From Dyella japonica DSM 16301 (GTDB lineage: Bacteria; Pseudomonadota; Gammaproteobacteria; Xanthomonadales; Rhodanobacteraceae): a DNA stretch of 64,000 nt. The notes beneath the pieces were generated by a model. That model was not told the DNA's origin and searched no databases. It was given only the letters and a program-made list of their open reading frames with translations. Each line of letters starts with the position of its first letter. Within the stretch, counting starts at the first letter, position 1. Made by a program: the position numbers and the translations under genes. Shown here piece after piece: positions 8,907 through 18,507 of this stretch. Location of the stretch: the NCBI RefSeq assembly GCF_001010355.1, contig NZ_JPLA01000003.1, forward strand, positions 33,643 to 97,642, written 5' to 3'.

Positions 8907-10139
8907 ATGCAAACCCGCGTCGAAGACATGCCGTTGGCCGCCGCGCCGCCCGCCAGCCCTGCCACCGAACACGCCACCGAGTTCAGGATCCTCGGTGCGA
9001 TCAGCTTCTCGCACCTGCTCAACGACATGATCCAGTCGTTGATCCTGGCGATCTATCCGATCCTCAAGAGTGGCTTCAACCTCAACTTCGCGCAGATCGG
9101 CCTGATCACGCTGACCTACCAGATCACCGCCTCGCTGCTGCAGCCGGCGGTGGGCCTGATCACGGACAAGAAGCCGATGCCGTATTCCTTGCCGGTGGGC
9201 ATGGGCTTCACCCTGTGCGGCTTGTTGCTGCTCGCGACGGCGCCCAACTTCACCGTCCTGCTGATCGCTGCGGGCTTGGTCGGCACGGGCTCCTCGGTGT
9301 TCCATCCCGAATCCTCGCGCGTGGCGCGCATGGCCTCGGGCGGTCGTCATGGCCTGGCGCAGTCGCTGTTCCAGGTCGGCGGCAATGCGGGTGCGTCGCT
9401 GGGTCCGTTGCTGGCGGCATGGATCATCGTGCCGCATGGCCGCGGCAGCGTGGCGTGGTTTTCGCTCGCCGCGCTGCTGGCCATCGTGGTGCTGCTGCAG
9501 GTGAGCCGCTGGTATCGCGATCACCACGCCGTGCGCGGCAAGGCCAAGGCCAAGCGGGCGTCGCATATCGTGCTGACCCAGGCCCAGGTGGCCTGGTCGC
9601 TGCTGATCCTCGGGCTGCTGATCTTCTCCAAGTATTTCTATCTGGCGAGCCTCAGCAGCTACTACACGTTCTACCTGATGCACCGCTTCGGCGTGTCCGT
9701 GCAGAGTGCGCAGACGCATCTGTTCGTGTTCCTGTTTGCCGTGGCGGCCGGTTCGCTGATCGGCGGTCCGGTGGGCGATCGCATCGGACGCAAGTGGGTG
9801 ATCTGGGCATCGATCCTCGGCGTGGCGCCGTTCACCCTGCTACTGCCGCATGCCAGCCTGTTCTGGACGGGCGTGCTCACGGTGATCATCGGCCTGATCC
9901 TGGCCTCGGCGTTCTCGGCCATCCTGGTCTACGCGCAGGAGCTGATTCCTGGCCGCGTGGGCATGGTGTCGGGCCTGTTCTTCGGCTTTGCGTTCGGCAT
10001 GGGCGGCATTGGTGCGGCAGTACTGGGACATATCGCCGACGCGCGCGGCATCGAGTATGTCTACGGCTTGTGCGCCTATCTGCCGTTGATCGGCATCATT
10101 ACGGCGTTCTTGCCGAATCTGGAGCGCAAGCCGGCCTGA
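8907..10139 (+). CDS. MFS efflux transporter, fosmidomycin-resistance (Fsr) type
   Basis: A 410-aa inner-membrane protein with about 12 hydrophobic segments. The start ATG 8907 (MQTRVEDMPLAAAPP) leaves a short cytoplasmic tail before the first helix. ISFSHLLNDMIQSLILAIYP, GLVGTGSSVFHPESSRVA and SLFQVGGNAGASLGPLLAAW are signatures of the Fsr subgroup of the major facilitator superfamily. GDRIGRKW is the inter-domain MFS motif. Family members expel fosmidomycin and related compounds by proton antiport. It is divergent from an AraC/cupin regulator and followed by REP-like repeats at 10162-10304. Confidence 0.92.
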   Translation: MQTRVEDMPLAAAPPASPATEHATEFRILGAISFSHLLNDMIQSLILAIYPILKSGFNLNFAQIGLITLTYQITASLLQPAVGLITDKKPMPYSLPVGMGFTLCGLLLLATAPNFTVLLIAAGLVGTGSSVFHPESSRVARMASGGRHGLAQSLFQVGGNAGASLGPLLAAWIIVPHGRGSVAWFSLAALLAIVVLLQVSRWYRDHHAVRGKAKAKRASHIVLTQAQVAWSLLILGLLIFSKYFYLASLSSYYTFYLMHRFGVSVQSAQTHLFVFLFAVAAGSLIGGPVGDRIGRKWVIWASILGVAPFTLLLPHASLFWTGVLTVIIGLILASAFSAILVYAQELIPGRVGMVSGLFFGFAFGMGGIGAAVLGHIADARGIEYVYGLCAYLPLIGIITAFLPNLERKPA

Positions 10140-10161
10140 GCGTGCGCGGGCGCTACACCTC

Positions 10162-10304
10162 TGTGGGAGCGCACCCAGTGCGCGACGGGTCGGTAGTGCG
10201 GGACGATGTGGGGCCGCGGTCGCGCACAAGTGCGCTCCTACAATGGAGCGGGGCGGTGAAGGTTGCGCTCTGTAGGTTTGTCGGGCACAGGGTGCCCTCC
10301 CACA
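10162..10304. repeat. REP-like inverted repeat, copy 2, plus a diverged half-element
   Basis: Left arm 10162-10186 and right arm 10219-10242 form an inverted repeat with small differences from the consensus (ACCCAGTG for ACCCTGTG). A further right-arm-like segment (GTCGGGCACAGGGTGCCC) follows at 10280-10304. It fills the gap between the convergent MFS and murB genes. Confidence 0.8.
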
Positions 10305-10323
10305 GGGGAGGGCTGCACGGTCG

Positions 10324-11364
10324 TCAAACGACAACCGGCTCCGGCTCCAGCGTCACGCCGAACTTCGCGCGCACGCCCTCGATCACCTTCAGCGCAAACG
10401 CCCATAGCTCGCCGCCAGTGGCGCGGCCATGGTTCACCAGCACCAGCGCATGGCGATTGGAGATGCCGGCGTCGCCCTCGCGCATGCCCTTGAAGCCGCT
10501 GGTTTCGATCAGCCAGGCAGCGGAGAGCTTCCATCGCCCATCGCTGCCCACCCACGACACCAGCTCGGGATGTTCGCGCTTGAGCGCCTCGCCCTGGGCT
10601 GCATCGATCAAGGGATTCTTGAAGAAACTGCCGGCGTTGCCGATCACCGCGGGGTCGGGCAGCTTCTTGGTGCGCAGATGCACCACGGCCTCGGCCACGT
10701 GGAACGGTGCCGGCTTGTCCACGCCCATGCGCACGAGTTCCTCGCCAATGCCCGCATAGTCCGTGCGCAGTTCGCGTGAACGGGGCAGGGCAAAGCGCAC
10801 GGCGGTGACGATGTAGCGACCAGGCTCATGCTTGAACACCGAATCGCGATAGGCAAAGGCGCAGGCGGCGCGATCGAGCACGGCCACGCGACGCTCCTGC
10901 GTATCCCACGCTTCCACGCTGTCGATGAATTCCGCCACCTCGGTGCCATACGCGCCGATGTTCTGGATCGGCGCGGCGCCCACGGTGCCAGGAATCAGGA
11001 TGAGGTTTTCCAATCCGGCGTAGCCCTGGCCCAGCGTCCAGCGCACGAAATCATCCCAGCGCTCGCCGGCGGCCACCGCGATGCGGGCGACGTCGCCATC
11101 CTGTTCCACCTGCACGCCGCGCGTGGCCATGGCCAGCACGGTGCCGTCGTAGTCGCCGGTAAACAGCATATTGCTGCCTTCGCCCAGCACCAGCAGCTTG
11201 CCGTTGCGTACGGCCGGAAATTCCAGCAGTTCGGTCAGCTTGGAGGCGTCGTTGATCTCCGCCAGCAGACGCGCCCGCGCGTTGACGCGCAGCGTGTTGC
11301 GCGTGGCCAACGGAGCATTTTCGATCAGCGTGTAGCCGCCCATATCGATACGTTCAACCGGCAT
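10324..11364 (-). CDS. murB: UDP-N-acetylenolpyruvoylglucosamine reductase (MurB)
   Basis: A 346-aa cytoplasmic FAD enzyme that uses NADPH to reduce UDP-GlcNAc-enolpyruvate to UDP-MurNAc. FAD-binding segments are [15 protein letters not shown] and [17 protein letters not shown]. The catalytic serine lies in [10 protein letters not shown] and the C-terminal glutamate in TLEPE. The extended loop and length fit E. coli-type (class I) MurB. ATG 11364 ([13 protein letters not shown]) overlaps the end of pyrD by 11 bp, and MGGYTL at 11343 is an alternative start. It is the third gene of methyltransferase-pyrD-murB. Confidence 0.96.
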   Translation of the reverse strand: MPVERIDMGGYTLIENAPLATRNTLRVNARARLLAEINDASKLTELLEFPAVRNGKLLVLGEGSNMLFTGDYDGTVLAMATRGVQVEQDGDVARIAVAAGERWDDFVRWTLGQGYAGLENLILIPGTVGAAPIQNIGAYGTEVAEFIDSVEAWDTQERRVAVLDRAACAFAYRDSVFKHEPGRYIVTAVRFALPRSRELRTDYAGIGEELVRMGVDKPAPFHVAEAVVHLRTKKLPDPAVIGNAGSFFKNPLIDAAQGEALKREHPELVSWVGSDGRWKLSAAWLIETSGFKGMREGDAGISNRHALVLVNHGRATGGELWAFALKVIEGVRAKFGVTLEPEPVVV

Positions 11365-12391
11365 GGGTGGTTTCCTGCTGACGGCGGATTTCATTCACGC
11401 ATTCGGCGATCAGCGAGGGCCCGCGATAAACCATGCCCGAATACAGCTGCACCAGCGAGGCGCCTGCGCTGATCTTCTCCGCAGCATCGCTGCCATCGAG
11501 TATGCCGCCCACGCCGATGATGGCGAGCTGGTCGCCCACGCGCTGGCGCATGCCGCGCAGCACGGCGGTGGAGCGGGCGAACAGCGGCTTGCCAGAGAGG
11601 CCGCCGGTTTCATTGCCCTGCGGATCGTCGGCGACGGCGGTGTGGTCGATGGTGGTATTGGTGCAGATCACGCCGTCCACCTTGGCGGCCAGCAGCACGT
11701 CGGCGATCGCATCAAGCTCGTTTTCGCTGAGGTCCGGAGCGATCTTCAACAGCATCGGCTTGCGCGCACCGCTTTGCGAGCCCAGGCGCTCCTGTGCTTC
11801 ACGCAGGGTCTCGATGAAGCGGCGCAGGGTGGCTTCTTCCTGCAGGTCGCGCAGGCCCTGTGTGTTGGGCGAGGAAATATTCACGGTGATGTAGCTGGCC
11901 AGCGCATGGACGCGCTCCAGGCAGAACAGGTAATCGTCCACCGCCTTGTCGTTGGGGGTGTCCTTGTTCTTGCCGATATTGATGCCGAGCACGCCGCGAT
12001 AGCTCGACTTCTGCACATTGCGCACCAGCGCATCGACGCCGGCATTGTTGAAGCCCAGGCGATTGATCACCGCCTCGTACTTGGGCAGGCGGAACATGCG
12101 TGGCTTGTCGTTGCCCGGCTGCGGACGCGGCGTGGTGGTGCCCACTTCCACGAAGCCAAAGCCCAGTGCGCCCAGCGCATCGAGGTGATCGGCATTCTTG
12201 TCCAGCCCGGCCGCAAGGCCGACCGGATTGGGAAAGCGGATGCCAAACGCCGTGGTCGGCAACTCTTGCGGCAGCTTAGCCACCAGCTGGATGAAGTTGC
12301 TGCGATGGGCCACGTCGAGGCCATAGAGCGTCGCACGATGCGCGGTTTCAGCATCCAGCGCGAACAGCAATGGGCGAATGAGGTCATACAT
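11354..12391 (-). CDS. pyrD: Dihydroorotate dehydrogenase (quinone), class 2
   Basis: A 345-aa enzyme for the fourth step of pyrimidine synthesis, oxidising dihydroorotate with ubiquinone. The N-terminal helix ([20 protein letters not shown]) is the membrane-associating extension of class 2 enzymes. [15 protein letters not shown] and the active-site serine in [14 protein letters not shown] are seen, as is the FMN-binding end [16 protein letters not shown]. It starts 2 bases after the stop of the methyltransferase gene and overlaps murB by 11 bp, so the three are probably one transcript. Confidence 0.97.
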   Translation of the reverse strand: MYDLIRPLLFALDAETAHRATLYGLDVAHRSNFIQLVAKLPQELPTTAFGIRFPNPVGLAAGLDKNADHLDALGALGFGFVEVGTTTPRPQPGNDKPRMFRLPKYEAVINRLGFNNAGVDALVRNVQKSSYRGVLGINIGKNKDTPNDKAVDDYLFCLERVHALASYITVNISSPNTQGLRDLQEEATLRRFIETLREAQERLGSQSGARKPMLLKIAPDLSENELDAIADVLLAAKVDGVICTNTTIDHTAVADDPQGNETGGLSGKPLFARSTAVLRGMRQRVGDQLAIIGVGGILDGSDAAEKISAGASLVQLYSGMVYRGPSLIAECVNEIRRQQETTHAG

Positions 12392-12393
12392 AG

Positions 12394-13161
12394 TCAGGAA
12401 AGTTGGCCCACGTAGATGACGGTGTCGTAGTCGAAACCGATGCGCCCGTTGATCGCGCTGCGATCGAACAGCTCGCGCAAGGCGTGCATCATGGCTTCAT
12501 GATTGGGATGGCCTTCGCGTGGCGCATACGAGGATGAAAGCAATCGTCCACTGAGGCTTTCATAGTCCAGGCGCTGGCCGTGATCGAAACGGCCCATGCC
12601 CAGATAGCCCTCGCCGAACCACGCACGCAGCGTCGGTTCGTCGCCATAGCGCTCGGCGACGCTGGTGTAATCGGTACCGTATTGCTTGAGGATCGCTTCG
12701 TAGCCTTCAAGGAAGGGCGAGCCGACCAAGCGGCGCGAATTCCAGATGATCGCCGCCAGTCCGCCCGGACGCAGGATGCGCTGGAACTCCGCGCGCGCGG
12801 CCGCCTGGTCGAACCAGTGGAACGCCTGCGCCACGACGATGAGGTCGACGCTGGCGTCGTCGAGACCGGTCGCGGTCGCATGCCCATCAACGGTGCTGAA
12901 ACGCGAGTCATCGCCCAGCCAGCTCTCGGCCGCAGCGCGCATCGGTGCATTGGGCTCCACCGCGATCACGTGATAGCCGCCATCCAGGAACAGCTTGCTG
13001 GAGATGCCGGTACCCGCGCCGATGTCCGCCACCAGCCACTGCGGGGTGACACCGAACTCGCTCTGCAGCCACTGCAGCATGGCCAGCGGATAGTCGGGTC
13101 GAAACCGCACATAGTCGGCGACGCGGTCGCTGAAACGTTCGGTGGGCTTCTGGTCGGTCAT
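12394..13161 (-). CDS. Class I SAM-dependent methyltransferase
   Basis: A 255-aa protein from ATG 13161 ([20 protein letters not shown]). Motif I is [19 protein letters not shown] followed by the acidic residue in [28 protein letters not shown] is a methyltransferase-11-type motif IV, and [14 protein letters not shown] motif VI. The FHWFD signature is common in a family of uncharacterised methyltransferases related to trans-aconitate and UbiE enzymes. It heads the block with pyrD and murB, but no functional link to them is evident. The substrate is unknown. Confidence 0.9.
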   Translation of the reverse strand: MTDQKPTERFSDRVADYVRFRPDYPLAMLQWLQSEFGVTPQWLVADIGAGTGISSKLFLDGGYHVIAVEPNAPMRAAAESWLGDDSRFSTVDGHATATGLDDASVDLIVVAQAFHWFDQAAARAEFQRILRPGGLAAIIWNSRRLVGSPFLEGYEAILKQYGTDYTSVAERYGDEPTLRAWFGEGYLGMGRFDHGQRLDYESLSGRLLSSSYAPREGHPNHEAMMHALRELFDRSAINGRIGFDYDTVIYVGQLS

Positions 13162-13186
13162 GATTGCACCGTTACCGCACGGGACA

Positions 13187-13495
13187 TCAACCGTGCCAGG
13201 GAAAGAAATGCGCAAAGAGCCCGATGCCGAGGGCTGCAAGACTGAAGAACAGCAGCAAGGCCAGGACGATCAGCGCCAGCTGCAGGTAACCCATCACCAG
13301 GCCGATGACGGCAAGTGAATCGCCTTCCACGGTGCCCGGCGGAGCAAGGCGAATTTCCTTGCGTGCCAGGTGTCCGCAAACGATGGCGATGACGGCTGCC
13401 ACAAAGGGAAGCACGGTCCAGGAGGCAATACCGGCAACGAGGCTGACGATGGCGAGCGTGTTGGTCGATCGATAAGCAGCGGGCTGGTAACTCAT
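13187..13495 (-). CDS. DUF4190-like small membrane protein
   Basis: A 102-aa protein from ATG 13495 (MSYQPAAYRSTNTLAIVSLV) with GGGAG upstream. Two hydrophobic segments, at about 12-45 and 65-95, flank the short loop ARKEIRLAPPGTVEGDSLA. This is the plan of DUF4190 proteins. It lies downstream of a second protein of the same plan (13573-13902), and both share WTVLP in the first helix, which suggests an old tandem duplication. The function is unknown. Confidence 0.75.
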   Translation of the reverse strand: MSYQPAAYRSTNTLAIVSLVAGIASWTVLPFVAAVIAIVCGHLARKEIRLAPPGTVEGDSLAVIGLVMGYLQLALIVLALLLFFSLAALGIGLFAHFFPWHG

Positions 13496-13572
13496 GGACG
13501 CACTCCCTGTGAGGTCATGGACGAAACACGGTGGCTGATCGGCTGTCGGCTGATAGTAGACGCGCCGCTCCG

Positions 13573-13902
13573 TCAATGGCGCATCTGCAGGAAGAAGAAC
13601 GCGACCAGCAATCCAAACAGCGTGTACTGCGCGTACGCCATGATGCTCGCCGCCTTGGTGAGTCCCTCGCCGCGAATCGAGCCGCCAGAGCGGCGAATCT
13701 GCCGCTGCGCGATCCAGGCGCTTGGCGAGGCGATCACGGAACCGCTGAGCGGCATCGCGAACATGATGTACAGATTGAGCCCGGACAAGGCCAAGCCCAT
13801 CACGGGCAGCACCGTCCAGGCGAGCACGGTAAACACCAAGCTGAAAATCGCCAGCGAACTATACGTCGGTGCCGCTTGAACCACCTGTGCGTTTTCCATC
13901 AT
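13573..13902 (-). CDS. DUF4190-like small membrane protein (paralogue of the next gene)
   Basis: A 109-aa protein. AGGAG at 13908-13912 is compatible with ATG 13902 or ATG 13899. Two hydrophobic segments flank a loop with IAQRQIRRSGGSIRGEGLTK, which corresponds to the ARKEIR...GD loop of the neighbour. The tract WTVLP is shared. It is transcribed toward the neighbouring paralogue with 77 bases between them. The function is unknown. Confidence 0.75.
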   Translation of the reverse strand: MMENAQVVQAAPTYSSLAIFSLVFTVLAWTVLPVMGLALSGLNLYIMFAMPLSGSVIASPSAWIAQRQIRRSGGSIRGEGLTKAASIMAYAQYTLFGLLVAFFFLQMRH

Positions 13903-13995
13903 CACAACTCCTGTCGTCGATGCCGTTACGCGTGCACTTGCTTCCTGGCGGTGCGTGCATCCCGGCTTTCGCCGGGATGCACCGGTACTGCGGTT

Positions 13996-15531
13996 TTACA
14001 GATCGAACTTGATGCCCTGCGCCAGCGGCAGCGAGTTGGAGTAGTTGATGGTGTTGGTCTGGCGGCGCATATAGACCTTCCATGCGTCCGAACCGGATTC
14101 GCGACCGCCGCCCGTTTCCTTCTCGCCACCGAAGGCGCCGCCGATTTCCGCACCGGACGTGCCGATGTTGACGTTTGCGATGCCGCAGTCCGAACCTGCC
14201 GCCGACAGATACTGCTCGGCCGATTTCAGGTTCTGCGTGAAGATCGCCGAGGACAGGCCCTGCGGCACGCTGTTCTGCAGCTCGATGGCTTCGTCCAGCG
14301 TCTTGAACGGCATCACGTAGAGGATCGGCGCAAAGGTTTCCGTCTGCACCACGTCGTCGCTGTTCTTCACACCGCTGACGATGGTCGGCAGCACGAAGTT
14401 GCCCTTGCGGTCGCTGAGCGCAGCGCCGCCGGTGAGCACCTTGCCGCCGGTGGCCTTGGCCTTTTCGACGGCGGCGAGGTAGGCCTTCACGGCATCCGGG
14501 CTGTTGAGCGGGCCCATCAGCGTGGTGGCCAGCGTCGGATCGCCGATCTTGCCTTCCACCTGCTTGTACGCGGCGACCAGCTTGTCGGTCACGTCGCCGA
14601 TGATGGACTCATGCACGAACAGGCGGCGCGTGCTGGTGCAGCGCTGGCCGGCGGTGCCGACGGCGCCGAACACGATGGCCGGAATCGCCAGCTTCAGGTC
14701 GGCGCTCTCGTCCAGGATGATGGCGTTGTTGCCGCCCAGCTCCAGCAGCGAACGACCCATGCGCTTGGCCACGCGCTCACCCACCTGGCGACCCACCTTG
14801 GTCGAACCGGTGAAGCTGATCAGGGGGATGCGGTGATCGTCCACGAAGGCCTGCGACAGATCGGTGCCGGCATCGTTGAACAGGAAGAAGATGTCCGGGA
14901 AGCCGGCTTCGTTCAGCGCGTCGTTGCAGATCTTCATGCTGGCGATGGCCGACAGCGGCGTCTTCGGCGACGGCTTCCAGATGCAGATATCGCCGCAGAT
15001 GGCCGCGAGGAACGCATTCCACGCCCACACCGCGACCGGGAAGTTGAACGCACTGATGATGCCGACCAGACCCAGCGGCTGGTACTGCTCGTACATGCGA
15101 TGGCCCGGACGCTCCGAGTGCATGGTGTAGCCATAGAGCATGCGGCTCTGGCCCACGGCGAAGTCGGCGATGTCGATCATCTCCTGCACTTCGCCATCGC
15201 CTTCGGGCTTGATCTTGCCCATCTCCAACGCCACCAGCGAGCCGAGCGCGTCCTTGTGCTTGCGCAGCGCTTCACCGCACAGACGCACCGCTTCACCGCG
15301 ACGCGGCGCCGGGGTGGTACGCCACACCTTGAAGGCTTCCTGCGCGCGCTTGACGATCACTTCGTAGTCGGCCGCGCTGGATGCGTGCACCGAGGCAATC
15401 ACTTCGCCCGTGGCGGGATTGACCGGATGCAGGGTGCCGGCGTCGGTCGTCTTGGACCACTCGCCCTGACCCAGGTACGTGCCCGAATGCGACTGGCCAA
15501 GACCAAGGGCGGTGAGAATTTCGTGCGACAT
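13996..15531 (-). CDS. amaB: ALDH7-family aldehyde dehydrogenase (L-piperidine-6-carboxylate / alpha-aminoadipic semialdehyde dehydrogenase type)
   Basis: A 511-aa NAD-dependent dehydrogenase. The closest family is antiquitin/ALDH7, which oxidises alpha-aminoadipic semialdehyde in lysine breakdown. [20 protein letters not shown], the cofactor segment [14 protein letters not shown], the general-base glutamate in LELGGNNA, and the nucleophilic cysteine in [13 protein letters not shown] are intact. The C-terminal [20 protein letters not shown] is typical of ALDH7. No other lysine-degradation gene is nearby, so the substrate assignment rests on the subfamily. The start is 115 bases upstream of tRNA-Arg, on the opposite strand. 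Confidence 0.88.
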   Translation of the reverse strand: MSHEILTALGLGQSHSGTYLGQGEWSKTTDAGTLHPVNPATGEVIASVHASSAADYEVIVKRAQEAFKVWRTTPAPRRGEAVRLCGEALRKHKDALGSLVALEMGKIKPEGDGEVQEMIDIADFAVGQSRMLYGYTMHSERPGHRMYEQYQPLGLVGIISAFNFPVAVWAWNAFLAAICGDICIWKPSPKTPLSAIASMKICNDALNEAGFPDIFFLFNDAGTDLSQAFVDDHRIPLISFTGSTKVGRQVGERVAKRMGRSLLELGGNNAIILDESADLKLAIPAIVFGAVGTAGQRCTSTRRLFVHESIIGDVTDKLVAAYKQVEGKIGDPTLATTLMGPLNSPDAVKAYLAAVEKAKATGGKVLTGGAALSDRKGNFVLPTIVSGVKNSDDVVQTETFAPILYVMPFKTLDEAIELQNSVPQGLSSAIFTQNLKSAEQYLSAAGSDCGIANVNIGTSGAEIGGAFGGEKETGGGRESGSDAWKVYMRRQTNTINYSNSLPLAQGIKFDL

Positions 15532-15646
15532 GCTTCACTCCAGACCGGGGCGCGGGGAAGGCGCCGGGAATAAAACCGCCATTCTAGCAGGGGCCTGTTA
15601 ACGGGTTCGCGCCGTCCCCCCGTTCCATGCCAGAATTCCGCCCGTT

Positions 15647-15723
15647 GCCCCCGTAGCTCAGCTGGATAGAGCGTCCCCCTCCTAAGGGGAAGGTCGTACG
15701 TTCGAATCGTATCGGGGGCACCA
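15647..15723 (+). tRNA. tRNA-Arg (anticodon CCT)
   Basis: A 77-nt cloverleaf with acceptor stem GCCCCCG/CGGGGGC, discriminator A and encoded CCA. The anticodon stem TCCCC/GGGGA encloses loop CTCCTAA, giving anticodon CCT for the AGG codon. The T arm GTTCGAATC is present. Confidence 0.97.
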
Positions 15724-15740
15724 AGACGCAGATGCACAAA

Positions 15741-15770
15741 GGCCGGCGGTGACGCCGGCCTTTGCTTTTA
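15741..15770 (+). terminator. Intrinsic terminator of tRNA-Arg
   Basis: GGCCGGCG GTGA CGCCGGCC forms an 8-bp GC stem, followed by TTTGCTTTTA, 18 bases after the tRNA. Confidence 0.85.
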
Positions 15771-15920
15771 GGGCTCACACCGCGGGCCTGGACGAGCCCA
15801 GCGGCGGGCCAACTGGCGTTGGTCGGGAGGGCGATCGGCGCGGTCAATGAGTGCATGCGGCAGTGCAGCGTGCGCGCCTCCTGCGGATGTCACTCCAGGT
15901 CAGCGCCATGACGCTGTAGG

Positions 15921-16136
15921 TCAGTTTTTGGCGAAAATGCCCCGGTCGAGCACCTCGGCCTGGACGTGGCCGGCCACCGCATCGTGGTCCATCGCTTCGC
16001 CGCTGAGCTCCTGCTGGGCGCAGACCGTGCCGTAGATGTGGGCGCGCCAGGCCACCCGGCCGGGCAGCTGATCCACTTCACAAAGCACCTGAAGTTCGTG
16101 CTCTGTCTCATCCACGACGCAAAAATTCATGTTCAT
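15921..16136 (-). CDS. Small hypothetical protein
   Basis: A 71-aa product if read from ATG 16136 (MNMNFCVVDETEHELQVLCE) to the stop at 15921. It is rich in acidic residues and His, and has no signal peptide or membrane segment. The start is uncertain: the frame stays open to 16268 and the only nearby purine run, AGGGG, is 9 bases upstream. A frame on the same strand overlaps part of it (15890-16111) but looks less protein-like. I do not recognise a family. It lies downstream of the response regulator. Confidence 0.45.
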   Translation of the reverse strand: MNMNFCVVDETEHELQVLCEVDQLPGRVAWRAHIYGTVCAQQELSGEAMDHDAVAGHVQAEVLDRGIFAKN

Positions 16137-16309
16137 GCGTGGGCGCCCCTGACGCCCGCGAAACGGCCAAACGGTGGGCGATGGCGATGCCATCGCGAGG
16201 TCCTCATCGAGTGTCTGGTTCTTCGAGGCGCCTTTGTTCAAGCCAAGCGCAATCAAGGAACGTGCCATGTCGCCAGTAAGCGGGCGGGCCTTGGTGCGCC
16301 CTGGTCGGA

Positions 16310-16951
16310 TCAGGCGAGGATGCCGTGCTCGCGTGCGTAGGCGTACACGTCCAGGTCGTTCTTCAACCCCAGCTTGTTCATGGCATCCATCTTCTGGCGG
16401 CTGATGGTTTTCACGCTGCGGTTGAGCTGACCGGCGATCTCGGTCACGGTGAAGCCCGAAGCGAACAGGCGCAGCACTTCGGTTTCGCGCTTGGACAGGG
16501 CCGGATGGCCGTCGGCCGGACTACCCGCGCCGCCATCATCGAGCACCTGGCTGATGCTGGTGCTCAGGAACAGACGTCCATGCGTGACGGCCTGCACCGC
16601 GAGCGTCAACTCCGAAAGCGCATCGGTCTTGCTCATCAGGCCGCGCGTACCGGTTTCCAGGATCGCCTTGAGCACGCCACCGTTGTTCACCATGGTCAGT
16701 ACCACCACCGGCAGCTCGGGGCGGCGACGGCGAATCATGCCGAGCATCTGCAGGCCGTCGGCCATTTGACCGCCGGGCATGCTGAAGTCGGTGATCAACA
16801 GCTCGCAGGGATGTTTGTCCACGGCATCGAGCAGCTCGACCGGCGAGCCGACCTCGGCCACCACTTTGGCCGTCGTATGGTTTTCCAGCAGGGCGCGTAC
16901 GCCGCTGCGAAAAATGGGATGGTCGTCAGCGAGGATGATGCGAAGGGTCAC
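16310..16951 (-). CDS. LuxR/NarL-family response regulator (RcsB-like)
   Basis: A 213-aa two-component regulator. The receiver domain (residues about 3-125) has the acidic pair in ILADDHPIF, the phospho-acceptor aspartate in LLITDFSMPGG, and the lysine in GLMSKTDALSEL. The output domain (about 145-205) is a LuxR helix-turn-helix with LSKRETEVLRLFASGFTVTE and KTISRQKMDAMNKLGLKND. The receiver and ending resemble RcsB and related regulators. No histidine kinase is encoded beside it, so it is an orphan regulator here. The regulon is unknown. Confidence 0.94.
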   Translation of the reverse strand: MTLRIILADDHPIFRSGVRALLENHTTAKVVAEVGSPVELLDAVDKHPCELLITDFSMPGGQMADGLQMLGMIRRRRPELPVVVLTMVNNGGVLKAILETGTRGLMSKTDALSELTLAVQAVTHGRLFLSTSISQVLDDGGAGSPADGHPALSKRETEVLRLFASGFTVTEIAGQLNRSVKTISRQKMDAMNKLGLKNDLDVYAYAREHGILA

Positions 16952-18050
16952 GGTGTGCCCGTCCCGAGTGTCTGTGTCTGTAGAGCTGGGCTAGGGTAGC
17001 TGCTAGATGCCTAATGCATTGTAGGTTTGAGCCTACGCCACGCTTGTAGTCTTCAGATGGCGCTCATGAAGCTTGTCACGTCTTCTATCGTGAGTAAGTG
17101 TTCGATGCAGACGCGAACGCCTGGACATCAGCGAGGCATCGGCCAGTGGCATGCACCCCGCGCAGCGAGGGGAAGCGCTGCCATTCTAAGTCCGATCGCG
17201 ACTGTTACGTCATAGCGAAAATCTACTTAGCTTGCCGGCTGCTTCATCAACGCGCGCGCATCGGGCGCGGCGGCCACGCTCGATGCAGATCAGCCAGATG
17301 CGGCAATCGGGTGTTTCCCGGCGCAGGCCTAGCGTGAAATCGTCGAGACGGGAGTGCGGCGACTCATCGCCGTTCCTGTTGCTGTCGGCGTCTACAGAAG
17401 CAGGCCCGTGAAGCTCTATCGGCAATGCATTTTTCGCACGGATTTCCGCGGCGAATTGGATGGCGGCCTCTTGCGCGTGGTCTGCAAGGACAAGCTCTGT
17501 TGCAGTGGCGGCGACTACAACCTCAGTGCTTCTATGCCTGGCTGGACAACGAGCACTACAGGCTGCTGACCGGCTCCAACCTGTCCGCCTGCATCGAAAT
17601 CTCGAACGCCTTCGCATGGCGCTCGTCGAGGTGGGGCTGCAGCGTTTCGCCCAGCCTGGTCTGACAGTTCACTCAACGCGTGTGGACCTTGCTGCGCTAC
17701 GACTGCCATCCCTGAGGTTGATGCCCGGACGCGACGGTGGGTGATCGATCCCGACGCCGAAAGATGTTGTCTCGCAGCATGGCTGAGGTCACGGCGGGCA
17801 CTTAGCCGCCTGGCGGTTTGTTCCAGGCCGCTGATCGGCGCATGCCGGGCGCGGTCTGGTGCAAAGTCTCCCTCCTGGTGCATCGCAAAAACCTCGCAAA
17901 AACATGCGGTTGGAAAGCATGACCTTTGCCACGCTCGCTGAATGTAAGTCATGCGTAAGCTTTGGTCTCGCATAACGATTTCAGCGTTCCATGTTGCCGG
18001 CGCCCCACCGCCGGTTCCCCGCATGGCGCAGGGCGCGAAAGGGAGTTCTT
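16952..18050. other. About 1.1 kb without a convincing gene; possible gene remnants
   Basis: Nothing in this stretch reads as an intact gene with a ribosome binding site. Between about 17360 and 17760 both strands give short protein-like pieces that are broken by stops or change frame. One is plus-strand QCFYAWLDNEHYRLL near 17540; another is minus-strand QPHLDERHAKAFEISMQ near 17600, followed in another frame by ATELVLADHAQEAAIQF. This is what a decayed gene would look like, but the identity is not recognised. The first 80 bases next to 16951 should hold the response-regulator promoter. Confidence 0.4.
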
Positions 18051-18371
18051 ATGGCGGTACTCGTCGGCATTTACCTGGTGCAGGGCGACCTGTTCGAAAT
18101 CGTGCGCGATGGCGGAACCCTTTGGACTGGCACGTGGACGCTGTTCCGTTCCCCCTGGATGAATCGCGCGGATTGGGAAGCGCTGACCAGCGGTGAGACC
18201 GCGGCCTGCTTCGACAGTCCTGAGCTCGCCATGCAGGCGGGCGAAGAAGAGGGCGTGGCGTTCGCCCGCGAACTGCAGGGTGACGATGGGCTGGAGCCCA
18301 TGACATGGGCGCCGGTGCCAGTCACCTCGAGCGTGCCGCTCAAGCGCGCCTGCGGTGGCGGCCGGCACTGA
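18051..18371 (+). CDS. Hypothetical protein, 106 aa
   Basis: ATG 18051 (MAVLVGIYLVQGDLFEIVRD) is preceded by GGGAG at a good spacing. The protein begins with hydrophobic beta-like strands and has Trp-rich turns (TLWTGTWTLFRSPWMNRADW). It then becomes acidic and helical (SPELAMQAGEEEGVAFAREL). There is no signal peptide or membrane segment, and I recognise no family. It is followed by the 2H-phosphoesterase gene after 136 bases and sits in a run of small orphan genes. Confidence 0.6.
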   Translation: MAVLVGIYLVQGDLFEIVRDGGTLWTGTWTLFRSPWMNRADWEALTSGETAACFDSPELAMQAGEEEGVAFARELQGDDGLEPMTWAPVPVTSSVPLKRACGGGRH

Positions 18372-18507
18372 TCGGGCTTGCCTGCGGCATCACGTGGAAC
18401 CCTGGCCATCGCATGGCCCAACGGCCGAGTGTCGTTCCCCTCGGTGCGCACGCCATAATGCGCAGACACGGCGATCCGCCGGACGAGAGGAAGGCGACGG
18501 GCCACTC

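Noticed and set aside
15647..15723. tRNA-Arg as an attachment site of an integrated element
   Set aside because: No repeat of the tRNA 3' end and no integrase gene was found downstream, so integration is not supported.
17425..17744. Plus-strand open frames near 17.4-17.7 kb that could be small genes
   Set aside because: No ribosome binding site, competing frames on the other strand look equally protein-like, and stops break each of them. Kept only as a possible remnant.
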